This document shows positions 26,125-34,813 of a stretch of 64,000 nucleotides of DNA, one piece after another. Each line of letters begins with the position of its first letter. Within the stretch, counting starts at the first letter, position 1. The DNA comes from Marimicrobium sp913061115 (lineage in GTDB: Bacteria > Pseudomonadota > Gammaproteobacteria > Pseudomonadales > Halieaceae). Made by a program: the position numbers and the translations under genes. The notes beneath the pieces are model-generated. The model was not told the origin of the DNA. It worked only from the letters and a program-made list of their open reading frames with translations, and did no database searches. The DNA lies in assembly GCF_047729875.1 (NCBI RefSeq), contig NZ_CP159826.1, forward strand, positions 2,604,001 to 2,668,000. Reading direction: 5' to 3'.

Positions 26125-27480
26125 CTAAAGGCGAGTGAAATCATTATACAGCGCCAGCATCATTATCCCCAAGACCATAAACAATCCAAGCTGATACCCC
26201 ATAGCTTGTATCTTCTCAGGTACTGGTCGCCCCGCCAATAGCTCAACCGTATAAAACAACAAATGCCCCCCATCCAGCACTGGAATAGGCAGCAAATTCA
26301 ATATCCCCAGACTGATACTCAGCAACGCGATGAAGCTGATGTAGGACTCCAGTCCGGATTTAGCCGAAGCGGTGGCCACTTTAGCAATGGTGATAGGTCC
26401 ACTCAAGTTTTTTGATGAGATTAAGCCCGTCAACATCTTCTTGATGGATTTCAGGGTAAACACTGACAATTCACCCGTTCGAACGAGGCTGGCGCCAAGG
26501 GCCGCTAGCGGTCCCCGCGGATAACTCCTCACCATCTCTGGCGGCATGTCGGGAATTGCGACAGCAACACCGACACGGCCAATATCTTCACCGTTTTCAT
26601 CGGCGATACGTTGGGGCACTATAGTGGCCTGCAAAAACTCGCCATCACGCTCGTAATCTAGCTCGATTGCCTGTTCAGGGCGCGCCCGAACATAATCGAC
26701 CCAATCTCCCCACAGCGGCATAGCCACACCATCCACTCGCAATACCTTATCTCCGGGAACCAAACCTATGGCCGCAGCCGGACTCTTGGGTACCACTTCG
26801 CCTACTATCGCAGGAACGTCCGGTATGTACAGGCGAAGACCCAAGCCCGCATAAATATCGGGTTGCTCCTGATCCGACAGCCACCGATGAATAGTCGCCT
26901 CAGACTCATAGATCACATCAGAATCGGGATACTTCACCGCAAATTTAATAGTGCCGCTATCGCCTATGCGATCAAGTAAGCGGAGACTGAGCGCCTGCCA
27001 TGTCGGCGTTTCACTACCGTCGACAGCCACAATTTCCTGGTCGGGTTCCAGGCCTGCCACCGCCGCCACTGAACCCTGCTCAACCTCACCGATAATCGGC
27101 ACATAGCCTGTTTCTCCGGCCATGAACAGAAACCAGTAGGCGACTACCGCCAGCAGTAGATTGGCTAGGGGGCCTGCGACGACTACAGCGATACGCTGTA
27201 AGACCGGTTTGCGATTAAACGCCCGATGCAGTTCTGAATCGGGAACCTCTCCCTCACGCTCGTCGAGCATTTTGACGTAGCCGCCCAAGGGTATCGCTGC
27301 AATACTATACTCAGTGCCTTGACTATCACGCCAGCTATAGAGCGATGTGCCAAAGCCTATGGAAAAGCGCAACACCTGCACCCCGCAACGCCGCGCCACC
27401 CAGAAATGGCCAAACTCGTGAATCGCCACTAAAATTGCGAGGGTGCCAAGGGTTAAGCCAATGGTGTAGAGAAGCTCCAT
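26125..27480 (-). CDS. rseP: Site-2 zinc protease RseP
   Basis: 451-aa inner-membrane metalloprotease acting in regulated intramembrane proteolysis of anti-sigma-E. HExxH is H21-E22-H25 (AIHEFGHFWVARR) in the first helix, two PDZ domains lie in the periplasm (about 115-200 and 205-290), and the third zinc ligand is in the C-terminal NLLPIPVLDGGH motif, with four membrane helices in all. Its ATG shares one base with the dxr stop codon (TGATG), so the two are coupled. Confidence 0.97.
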   Translation of the reverse strand: MELLYTIGLTLGTLAILVAIHEFGHFWVARRCGVQVLRFSIGFGTSLYSWRDSQGTEYSIAAIPLGGYVKMLDEREGEVPDSELHRAFNRKPVLQRIAVVVAGPLANLLLAVVAYWFLFMAGETGYVPIIGEVEQGSVAAVAGLEPDQEIVAVDGSETPTWQALSLRLLDRIGDSGTIKFAVKYPDSDVIYESEATIHRWLSDQEQPDIYAGLGLRLYIPDVPAIVGEVVPKSPAAAIGLVPGDKVLRVDGVAMPLWGDWVDYVRARPEQAIELDYERDGEFLQATIVPQRIADENGEDIGRVGVAVAIPDMPPEMVRSYPRGPLAALGASLVRTGELSVFTLKSIKKMLTGLISSKNLSGPITIAKVATASAKSGLESYISFIALLSISLGILNLLPIPVLDGGHLLFYTVELLAGRPVPEKIQAMGYQLGLFMVLGIMMLALYNDFTRL

Positions 27481-28694
27481 CAGACTCGTTTCGATGTGCT
27501 AGTAAAGCGCTGCAAATCAGCCAAGGCACCCAATGCGCATTCTCTTGCCTGGGCATCGGCATCTTCGGCCACAGACAACGTAGTCACTTCAACAATATTC
27601 ACGCGCTCCAACGTTCGCTCAATGATCACGGCGATATCTGTAAAACGAATTTTTTTATCCAGAAATGCTGCTACAGCAACTTCATTAGACGCATTACACA
27701 CAGCCATAGCCGTGCCGCCGACTGCGACAGATTCCCGTGCTAGGCGCAAGCAAGGAAAACGCGTTTCATCTGGAGCCTCAAAATCGAGACGGGCTGTGGC
27801 AACAAGATCAAGCGGGCCCACTCCTGACGCTAGACGCTCAGGCCAACCTAGCCCATACGCAATGGCGGTACGCATATCTGGATTGCCCATCTGCGCCAAC
27901 ACCGAGCCATCCAGGTATTGGACCATAGAGTGGACAACACTCTGGGGATGAACCACCACCTCCACTCGCTCAGGTTGCAAGTCAAAAATCCAACACGCTT
28001 CAATAAATTCCAGGCCCTTGTTCATCAAGGTCGCAGAATCAACAGAAATTTTGCGCCCCATGGACCAATTGGGATGAGCACACGCTTGGTCCGGTGTGGC
28101 CTCAGTCATTTGCTCATAACTCCAGCGGCGAAAGGGTCCACCAGAGGCCGTCAACAGCACTTTACTGACACCCTTGTGGCCTGGTGTCGCCTGGTCGTCG
28201 ACCGGCAGACACTGAAAAATTGCATTGTGCTCACTGTCAATGGGCAACAATCGGGCCCCCGCTTCACGCACCGCCTGCATCAGCAAATGCCCTCCCATTA
28301 CCAGCGATTCTTTGTTTGCCAATAATAGAGTTTTTCCCGCCCGCGCGGCCGCCAGCGTGGAAGGCAAGCCCGCCGCACCCACAATAGCCGCCATCACCAC
28401 GTCAACTTCTGGCGCCGTAACCACATCCGCTAAGCCGCTCTCTCCGTGCTTTACTTCAGTGGCACATTCCGCGGGCAACTGTTGCCGCAGCAAAGTCGCT
28501 GCCGCCTCATCCATCATAACCGCGTAGCGAGGTGCAAACGCCAAGCACTGGGCCAGCATGGCATCCACCGATGAATTTGCCGCCAGTGCGTAAACCTCAA
28601 AACGACTTGGATGCCGGGCTATCACGTCGAGAGTATTGATCCCAATAGACCCGGTGGAGCCCAGTACGCTGACCCTACGTTTGATGTTAGCCAT
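27480..28694 (-). CDS. dxr: 1-deoxy-D-xylulose 5-phosphate reductoisomerase
   Basis: 404-aa MEP-pathway enzyme making 2-C-methyl-D-erythritol 4-phosphate with NADPH. N-terminal Rossmann motif VLGSTGSIGINTLDV; metal and substrate residues in LPIDSEHNAIFQCL and SATLMNKGLEFIEA. The ATG at 28694 lies 2 bases after the cdsA stop. Order cdsA-dxr-rseP is the pseudomonad type. It supplies isoprenoid precursors used by UppS, encoded nearby. Confidence 0.97.
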   Translation of the reverse strand: MANIKRRVSVLGSTGSIGINTLDVIARHPSRFEVYALAANSSVDAMLAQCLAFAPRYAVMMDEAAATLLRQQLPAECATEVKHGESGLADVVTAPEVDVVMAAIVGAAGLPSTLAAARAGKTLLLANKESLVMGGHLLMQAVREAGARLLPIDSEHNAIFQCLPVDDQATPGHKGVSKVLLTASGGPFRRWSYEQMTEATPDQACAHPNWSMGRKISVDSATLMNKGLEFIEACWIFDLQPERVEVVVHPQSVVHSMVQYLDGSVLAQMGNPDMRTAIAYGLGWPERLASGVGPLDLVATARLDFEAPDETRFPCLRLARESVAVGGTAMAVCNASNEVAVAAFLDKKIRFTDIAVIIERTLERVNIVEVTTLSVAEDADAQARECALGALADLQRFTSTSKRV

Positions 28695-28696
28695 AG

Positions 28697-29533
28697 CTAC
28701 CAGCCCACCAGTAGCAAGCCCATTGCAAACACCGGCGCTGCACCACACAAACTGTCTAAACGATCCAATACCCCACCATGACCTGGCAGGAGACTACCGC
28801 TGTCCTTGACACCACTTTCGCGTTTGACCATGCTCACGGTAAGATCACCAATCACCGAGGCGAGTGCGGTAATGACTGTCACCACCACTACCGACGCCAA
28901 TCCAATATTTGCAGCGTGACTTGGCAACAGGCTCCACAGCACTACTGCCAGCAGCGCACAGGCTGCCAAGCCTCCCCAGAACCCTTCCCAAGTCTTGGAC
29001 GGGCTGACCAACACAGCCAGCTTGTGCTTACCAAAACACCTACCAGTAAAATATGCGCCTATATCTGCCGTCGCTGTCACCAGCACCATGGCCACCATTA
29101 ATACTCCCCCCTCGGGAAAACTGAGCAGGTAGACAGAAGACATCCAGCCCGGCACAAGAATCAGCATACCCATAACGCTGCGCATCGCCACGCTGCGCCA
29201 AAGAACTGCACTAGTAGGGAAACCCTTGACCCATAGCAACGCGAACGACCACCACAGGCAGGCAAGTCCAAGCAAAGGCTGCACCTCACTCCGCAGCGGA
29301 ACACCACCCAACTGACAGTAAACGTAAACAATGCCCAACGCTGAGAGTATCATTAACACGTATATAGCCCGCGCAACCGGATGTTCCCAACCGGACAGTC
29401 TTGACCATTCCCACGCGCCCAAACCAACAAGAATGGCAAGCAACAGGGCCAGCAATGGCAACGGGAAATAGGCGATGGCCGCACAAAATAATCCAGCCAT
29501 TATCAGAGCGGTAAAGACTCTCTGCCTAAGCAT
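28697..29533 (-). CDS. cdsA: Phosphatidate cytidylyltransferase
   Basis: 278-aa polytopic membrane enzyme making CDP-diacylglycerol, the branch point of phospholipid synthesis. About eight hydrophobic segments are visible and the family signature lies near the C-terminus (VSPSKTWEGFWGG, then SVIGDLTVSMVKRESGVKDS). The ATG at 29533 overlaps the uppS end by 8 bases; a longer frame from 29755 would lie inside uppS and is rejected. Confidence 0.96.
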   Translation of the reverse strand: MLRQRVFTALIMAGLFCAAIAYFPLPLLALLLAILVGLGAWEWSRLSGWEHPVARAIYVLMILSALGIVYVYCQLGGVPLRSEVQPLLGLACLWWSFALLWVKGFPTSAVLWRSVAMRSVMGMLILVPGWMSSVYLLSFPEGGVLMVAMVLVTATADIGAYFTGRCFGKHKLAVLVSPSKTWEGFWGGLAACALLAVVLWSLLPSHAANIGLASVVVVTVITALASVIGDLTVSMVKRESGVKDSGSLLPGHGGVLDRLDSLCGAAPVFAMGLLLVGW

Positions 29534-30308
29534 TATAACGGAGGCCTGCAAACAGATCATCAGGCTCTCTGATACCGAAACGACGTTCGCGCCGGCTGTA
29601 TTCGTCAAGGGCGCACGCAAATTCAAACTCTGTAAAATCGGGCCACAGAATATCGGTAAAATACAGTTCGGTGTAGGCAAACTGCCACAACATAAAATTA
29701 CTGATGCGAAAGTCGCCGCCTGTGCGGATACATAAATCCGGTCGCGGCAATTCACTAATGGACATATTATGATCCATTAACTCGGGCGTAATATCCTCTG
29801 GCTGCAAGCTTCCGGCCTGAACCTGTCGAGCCAGGGCCTGAGCTGCCTGAGTAATATCCCACTGGCCACCGTAATCTACTGCGATCACTATGGTCGCACT
29901 CGTATTGTTGCGAGTCAGGTCCTCAGACTCTTGCATAAGTTTCTGCTGTCGCTGACTAAAACGCCCCCGCTTGCCAATAAACCGCACGCGAATTCCATCT
30001 TTGTGTAATTCTTTCACTTCGTTGCGCAGATAACGGGACAAAAGCGCCAGCAAAGCGCGCACCTCGGGCAAGGGACGACCCCAGTTTTCACTACTAAATG
30101 CGAACAGTGTCAGTACTTCAACCCCATGATGCTTGCAAGCACGCATCACTCCCCGCACCGCCTCCACTCCTGCGCGATGGCCTTTAGGACCGCTCATACC
30201 TCTGCGTTTTCCCCAGCGGTTATTACCATCCATAATAATAGCCACGTGGCGCGGAATTACTGGGGGCGCACCGTATTCTGAAGCAGTTACGTTATAGCGA
30301 TTAGACAC
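29526..30308 (-). CDS. uppS: Undecaprenyl diphosphate synthase (cis-prenyltransferase)
   Basis: 260-aa cis-prenyltransferase making the C55 lipid carrier for peptidoglycan. Catalytic Asp and substrate loop are in HVAIIMDGNNRWGKRRG, with FAFSSENWGRP and the C-terminal RTGGDFRISNFMLWQ and FTDILWPDF motifs. GTG start at 30308, 9 bases after the frr stop; end overlaps cdsA. Confidence 0.97.
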   Translation of the reverse strand: MSNRYNVTASEYGAPPVIPRHVAIIMDGNNRWGKRRGMSGPKGHRAGVEAVRGVMRACKHHGVEVLTLFAFSSENWGRPLPEVRALLALLSRYLRNEVKELHKDGIRVRFIGKRGRFSQRQQKLMQESEDLTRNNTSATIVIAVDYGGQWDITQAAQALARQVQAGSLQPEDITPELMDHNMSISELPRPDLCIRTGGDFRISNFMLWQFAYTELYFTDILWPDFTEFEFACALDEYSRRERRFGIREPDDLFAGLRYNA

Positions 30309-30317
30309 TGGCAGGCT

Positions 30318-30875
30318 CTATATTTCCATTAGATCGGCTTCTTTATCACCTAAAAGCTTTTCAACTTTGGCGATGAAACTGTCAGTCAACTTTTGCACCT
30401 CATCCTGTCCTCGACGTTCGTCATCTTCACTAATGTCTTTTTCCTTGACCAGCTCCTTAAGCATGGCCATGGCGTCGCGCCTGGCATTGCGCATCGAAAC
30501 TCGCGCTGACTCAGCCCCTTGTTTGGCCTGCCGAAAAAAACCCTTGCGGGTTTCCTCCGTTAGCATCGGCATGGGTATGCGGATCACCTCTCCGGCCGTG
30601 ACAGGATTGAGACCCAGGTCGGATTTGTAGATGGCCTTTTCAACGGCAGGAATCATAGTCCTGTCCCACACTGTGAGTATCAGTGTGCGGGCATCTTCCA
30701 CGTTAACATTAGCAACTTGATTGAGTGGCGTATCCGATCCGTAGTACTCAAGCCTCAATCCATCCAACAAGCTAGGGTGAGCTCGCCCTGTGCGAATCTT
30801 GTTAAAATGATTAGACAGCGCGTCGAGACTCTTTCCCATGCGATCCCTAGCTTCGTCTTTGATATCATTAACCAT
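30318..30875 (-). CDS. frr: Ribosome recycling factor
   Basis: 185-aa factor that splits post-termination ribosomes with EF-G. Three-helix-bundle plus beta domain; motifs HFNKIRTGRAHPSLLDGL, IPMPMLTEETRKGF and AMLKELVKEKDISEDDERR. ATG at 30875 has a strong AGGAGG. Lies 24 bases after pyrH and starts the chain leading to uppS and cdsA. Confidence 0.98.
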   Translation of the reverse strand: MVNDIKDEARDRMGKSLDALSNHFNKIRTGRAHPSLLDGLRLEYYGSDTPLNQVANVNVEDARTLILTVWDRTMIPAVEKAIYKSDLGLNPVTAGEVIRIPMPMLTEETRKGFFRQAKQGAESARVSMRNARRDAMAMLKELVKEKDISEDDERRGQDEVQKLTDSFIAKVEKLLGDKEADLMEI

Positions 30876-30899
30876 ACTACTCCTCCTACCTAGGCCACA

Positions 30900-31625
30900 C
30901 TACTCGATCAATGTGCCTTCGTGGCCGCCCCTGACAATATTCAGCAGCGCCCCGGGCTTTTCCATTTTAAATACCCGCACCGGCATTTTGTGGTCTCGGC
31001 ACAAGCAAATAGCGGTCAAATCCATAACCTCCAACTTCTTTTCCAATACTTCATCGTAGCTAAGACGCTCGTACTTCACCGCATCGGGTACTTTCATCGG
31101 ATCGGCAGAATACACACCGTCGACCTTTGTCGCCTTCAGCACCAGTTCGGCATCCATCTCAATCGCGCGCAGGCAGGCCGCAGAATCAGTTGTAAAAAAG
31201 GGGTTGCCCGTGCCTGCAGAAAAGATCACAACATCGCCATTCATAAGTGCTCGAATGGCCTTGCGACGATCATAGTGGTCTACAACACCAGTCATCGGTA
31301 TAGCCGACATAGCTTGCGTGGCAATATTGGAACGCTCAAGCGCATCTCGCATCGCCAGCGCATTCATCACCGTGGCCAGCATACCCATATGGTCTCCGGT
31401 CACCCTGTCCAGTCCAGCTTTCTGCAGAGCGGCACCACGAAACAGATTGCCTCCTCCAACGACGAGACCCACCTGTACTCCGATGCCCACTAACTGGCCG
31501 ATAGCCAACGCCATCGAATCTAGAACTTTCGGGTCTATCCCGAAGCTTTCACTACCGGTAAGTGCCTCGCCACTGAGCTTGAGCAGTATCCGCTTATATT
31601 TTTTTTCAGTCACCAACTGGGGCAT
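30900..31625 (-). CDS. pyrH: UMP kinase
   Basis: 241-aa hexameric bacterial UMP kinase (amino-acid-kinase fold), converting UMP to UDP. Motifs: RILLKLSGEALTG (phosphate loop), VGLVVGGGNLFRG, DHMGMLATVMNALAMRDALE, and FFTTDSAACLRAIEM. ATG at 31625 is set by GGAGGG 7 bases upstream rather than the GTG-type start at 31649. It begins a new transcript after the tsf terminator. Confidence 0.97.
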   Translation of the reverse strand: MPQLVTEKKYKRILLKLSGEALTGSESFGIDPKVLDSMALAIGQLVGIGVQVGLVVGGGNLFRGAALQKAGLDRVTGDHMGMLATVMNALAMRDALERSNIATQAMSAIPMTGVVDHYDRRKAIRALMNGDVVIFSAGTGNPFFTTDSAACLRAIEMDAELVLKATKVDGVYSADPMKVPDAVKYERLSYDEVLEKKLEVMDLTAICLCRDHKMPVRVFKMEKPGALLNIVRGGHEGTLIE

Positions 31626-31782
31626 AAAAGTCCCTCCAAAAGCTGACATGCATACTACAGGACATCAGGCCAAGTCCCTAGTGGCTGGGGCGATATTTCT
31701 GGCTCTTTTAGCGTTTACACGCATGTGCGCCACTCAGTGAGACAACTTGACTTATAGCGCTGCCCAGGCAAATTTCGACCAC

Positions 31783-31807
31783 AAAAAAGGGGCCGAAGCC
31801 CCATTTT
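31783..31807 (-). terminator. Intrinsic terminator after tsf
   Basis: Read on the minus strand: GGGGC-TTCG-GCCCC followed by six T, with AAAAAT before it, 20 bases past the tsf stop. A compact stem with UUCG tetraloop separates rpsB-tsf from pyrH. The flanking A and T runs would also allow function on the plus strand. Confidence 0.93.
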
Positions 31808-31827
31808 TCAACCTGTTGCTAACTCGC

Positions 31828-32685
31828 TCAACCGTTGAGCTGTGCCGCAACCTCTTCAGCAAAGTCCACTTTATCGACTTGTATACCTTCGCCGACCTCA
31901 AAACGAACAAACGAAATCACTTCTGCTCCAGCGTCGGAAACCAACTGGCCTACAGTCATATCAGGATTCTTGACGAACGACTGCTCAAGCAGACTATTTT
32001 CCGCCAGAAACTTTTTGACGCGACCACCGATCATTTTTTCGATGATTTCGTCAGGCTTACCCGACTCCTGAGCCTGCGCCCTAAAAATTTCTTTTTCCTT
32101 TGCCACTAGCTCTTCAGGCATATCCGCTGCAGAGACTACCTGCGGATTAACTGCCGCCACATGCATGGCCACATCCTTGGCTAGATCCTGATCGCCACCC
32201 TTGAGCTTCACCAATACTGCGATACGATTGTTACTGTGCACATAAAAACCGACAACACCTGAATCAGCGTCGATCAACTCAATACGGCGCACACCAATAT
32301 TTTCACCAATCTTCTGCACCAGTGCTGCGCGAGTCGCCTCCAACTCCCCAGACATCAAAGCTGCAACATCCGACTGCCTGGCGTCAAAAGCAGCATCAAC
32401 AACACTTTTGACAAAGGCCAAGAAGCTTTCATCTCGCGCCACAAAATCAGTCTCACTGTTCACTTCTATCAACACGCCAAAGCCACCGTCGTCGGCCACG
32501 CGGGCGGATACAACGCCATCAGCTGCAGTGCGACCGGCCTTCTTAGCCGCTTTCATACCACTTGACTTACGCAGTTCCTCAATCGCCAATTCAACGTCGC
32601 CGCCGACACTAGCAAGTGCCCTTTTACACTCCAAAAGGCCCAGACCTGTGCGCTCGCGTAATTCTTTTACCAGTGCTGCTGACAT
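31828..32685 (-). CDS. tsf: Elongation factor Ts
   Basis: 285-aa guanine-nucleotide exchange factor for EF-Tu. N-terminal UBA-like motif VKELRERTGLGLLECKRAL, the exchange core with EVNSETDFVARDESF (the TDFV loop inserted in EF-Tu), and HVAAVNPQ. ATG at 32685 with GAGGAGAAG upstream. It follows rpsB by about 116 bases and ends in a strong terminator. Confidence 0.98.
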   Translation of the reverse strand: MSAALVKELRERTGLGLLECKRALASVGGDVELAIEELRKSSGMKAAKKAGRTAADGVVSARVADDGGFGVLIEVNSETDFVARDESFLAFVKSVVDAAFDARQSDVAALMSGELEATRAALVQKIGENIGVRRIELIDADSGVVGFYVHSNNRIAVLVKLKGGDQDLAKDVAMHVAAVNPQVVSAADMPEELVAKEKEIFRAQAQESGKPDEIIEKMIGGRVKKFLAENSLLEQSFVKNPDMTVGQLVSDAGAEVISFVRFEVGEGIQVDKVDFAEEVAAQLNG

Positions 32686-32801
32686 TGGTACTTCTCCTCT
32701 TAAAAACCCAAAAACCATGTTCCTTGAAACGAAAACCCCCGGCAGCCTCACCAGGGGAAATAAAACTCTCTGACCAAAAAGCCAGAGACGATATCAATCA
32801 C

Positions 32802-33677
32802 TTACGCTGCGGGCTCCGAGCTTTCTTCAACTACAGCTGCCTCAACTGCAGCTTCCGCCTCAACTACAGCTTCCGCCGCAACTACTTCCTCAACTTCACC
32901 TGCATCCCCGGCAACGGGCTGTGCTTCAATGTCGACCGCCACAGCTTCTTCTTCAACAAATTCATTGGCTGCCGTTGCCGCTTCTCCGGACTCAACCTTG
33001 GCCTGAATGCAAGCATCAGCCACCGCCGTCACATACAACCTAACGGCACGAGTCGCATCATCATTGCCGGGAATAATGTAATCCACTCCATCGGGGTTGC
33101 TATTGGTATCAACAATACCAATGACGGGAATACCCAACTTATTCGCTTCGGTAATAGCGATGCGCTCGTGGTCTACGTCGACAACAAACAGAGCATCGGG
33201 CAAACCACCCATATCCTTGATACCACCAATACTGCGCTCGAGTTTTTCCATGTCCCGGGTTCGCATCAAAGCTTCTTTCTTGGTCAAGCTCTCAAACGTG
33301 CCGTCACCCTGCTGGGCTTCCAGATCACGTAAGCGCTTGATTGAGGCCCGAATTGTTTTGTAGTTGGTCAACATCCCACCCAACCAGCGATGGTTGACAT
33401 AGGGCATACCGGCGAGTTGAGCTTGCTCTTTTATGACTTTTCCAGCAGCGCGCTTGGTTCCAACGAACAAGATCTTGTTCTTGTTAGCGACCAGTCGCAT
33501 AACCATTTCCAGCGCATCGTTAAAGGCTGGGACGGTATATTCAAGATTAATAATATGGATTTTATTGCGAGCACCGAAGATGTACTGGTCCATTTTAGGA
33601 TTCCAGTAGCGGGTCTGGTGACCGAAGTGCGCACCTGCTTGAAGCAGTTCGCGCATACTAACTTGCACTTGAGACAT
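32802..33677 (-). CDS. rpsB: 30S ribosomal protein S2 with long acidic Ala/Glu/Val tail
   Basis: 291-aa S2 protein. The body is normal (VSMRELLQAGAHFGHQTRYW, PKMDQYIFGARNKIHIINLE, VNHRWLGGMLTNYKTIR, IPGNDDATRAVRLY). After about residue 230 comes a ~55-residue low-complexity acidic tail (VEEVVAAEAVVEAEAAVEA) absent from the 241-aa E. coli protein. Part of the tail is encoded by near-identical 18-base repeats. ATG at 33677 with AAGG upstream. Confidence 0.97.
   Translation of the reverse strand: MSQVQVSMRELLQAGAHFGHQTRYWNPKMDQYIFGARNKIHIINLEYTVPAFNDALEMVMRLVANKNKILFVGTKRAAGKVIKEQAQLAGMPYVNHRWLGGMLTNYKTIRASIKRLRDLEAQQGDGTFESLTKKEALMRTRDMEKLERSIGGIKDMGGLPDALFVVDVDHERIAITEANKLGIPVIGIVDTNSNPDGVDYIIPGNDDATRAVRLYVTAVADACIQAKVESGEAATAANEFVEEEAVAVDIEAQPVAGDAGEVEEVVAAEAVVEAEAAVEAAVVEESSEPAA
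32827..32877. repeat. Short in-frame tandem repeats in the rpsB tail
   Basis: Units TCAACTACAGCTGCC (32827-32841), TCAACTGCAGCTTCCGCC (32842-32859) and TCAACTACAGCTTCCGCC (32860-32877); the last two differ at one base. They encode the Glu-Ala-Ala-Val-type tail of S2 and could expand or contract by slippage without changing frame. Confidence 0.75.
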
Positions 33678-34030
33678 AATAAATTACCTTGTATGGGTTA
33701 ATCCTCCACATATCCCTGCAACCAAACCTACTGAGCCTTATAAGGCCAGACGGCACCCTGGTACAGGTGTTGATATGTGTGCGACGTTTAGGTTTCTATT
33801 TACTTACTCTTAATCCACGGTCCTGATCTATCCCATGCGGTTTAGGTTACAGCACCCCCGAAAAGAGGCGCGCTTTATACCATAACAAGGCCATGGATAA
33901 AAGAACTTTGCCTCACAGCGACACCGTGACATTACTCATTTGCACTTCGAATAGGGTAGAATGTCGCCGCGTAAGCGCGAAAATTACGTGCATGCCACCC
34001 ATTTTTTTAATATATATCAATAGGTTACTG
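33678..34030. other. Divergent rpsB/map control region
   Basis: 353 bases between rpsB and map start codons. It must hold both promoters and the rpsB leader. A perfect 12-base palindrome GCCTTATAAGGC (33735-33746) lies about 60 bases upstream of rpsB. S2 represses its own leader in gammaproteobacteria, so structured leader RNA is expected, but I cannot delimit it. No gene is seen; a frame running from 33893 into map has no support. Confidence 0.5.
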
Positions 34031-34813
34031 ATGAGTGCATCAATCAAAACAGCGGGTGAGATAGAAAAAATGCGCATCGCGGGTCGCCTCGCCGCAGAAA
34101 CTCTCGAAATGATTTTACCGCACGTTCAGGTGGGCGTTACCACCGGCGAGCTGGACCGCATTTGTCACGAGCATATAACTCAGGTCCAGCAAGCTATTCC
34201 CGCGCCACTGAATTACCACGGATTCCCGCGTTCCATCTGCACTTCAATTAACGATGTGGTGTGTCACGGTATTCCTTCTGATACAAAAAAATTAAAAAAT
34301 GGCGATATCGTCAATATTGATGTCACCGTCATCAAAGACGAATACCACGGTGACACCAGCATTATGGTGCAGGTAGGTGACGTGGCCACCCATGCTAGTC
34401 GACTAATAGACGTTACCCAAGAATGCCTGTACAAAGCTATCGAGCTGGTTAAACCCGGTACAACACTGGGGGATATCGGCCACGTCATCCAGCAATATGC
34501 GGAAAAGAACTACTACTCGGTTGTTAGGGAATACTGCGGCCACGGTATCGGCAAGGTGTTTCACGAAGATCCACAGGTCTTGCACTATGGGCGCAAGGGC
34601 ACCGGACTGGTACTCGAACCCGGAATGACATTTACTATTGAGCCCATGATCAATGCGGGCCGGCGGGACACCCGCTTAAACAAGACCGATGGATGGACGG
34701 TCACCACACTGGATGGTCGATTGTCAGCCCAGTGGGAACATACTCTATGTGTTACCGATGATGGCTGTGAGGTACTCACGCGTCGCAGCAACGAAGCAAG
34801 GCTGGGCGCATAG
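34031..34813 (+). CDS. map: Methionine aminopeptidase, type I
   Basis: 260-aa dimetal peptidase removing initiator Met. The five metal ligands are in VNIDVTVIKDEYHGDTS (two Asp), CGHGIGKVFHEDP (His), FTIEPMINAG (Glu) and SAQWEHTLCV (Glu). ATG at 34031 matches the family N-terminus (KTAGEIEKMRIAGRLAAE). Overlaps the glnD GTG by one base, the usual map-glnD pairing. Confidence 0.97.
   Translation: MSASIKTAGEIEKMRIAGRLAAETLEMILPHVQVGVTTGELDRICHEHITQVQQAIPAPLNYHGFPRSICTSINDVVCHGIPSDTKKLKNGDIVNIDVTVIKDEYHGDTSIMVQVGDVATHASRLIDVTQECLYKAIELVKPGTTLGDIGHVIQQYAEKNYYSVVREYCGHGIGKVFHEDPQVLHYGRKGTGLVLEPGMTFTIEPMINAGRRDTRLNKTDGWTVTTLDGRLSAQWEHTLCVTDDGCEVLTRRSNEARLGA

Noticed and set aside
29534..29755. N-terminal extension of CdsA from 29755
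   Set aside because: It lies inside uppS in another frame; the ATG at 29533 begins a normal first membrane helix.
33930..33975. map promoter TTGCAC/TAGAAT
   Set aside because: The spacer is only 12 bases, too short for sigma-70.
33893..34030. Extended Map protein from 33893
   Set aside because: The extra 46 residues do not resemble any Map and cross the likely promoter region.
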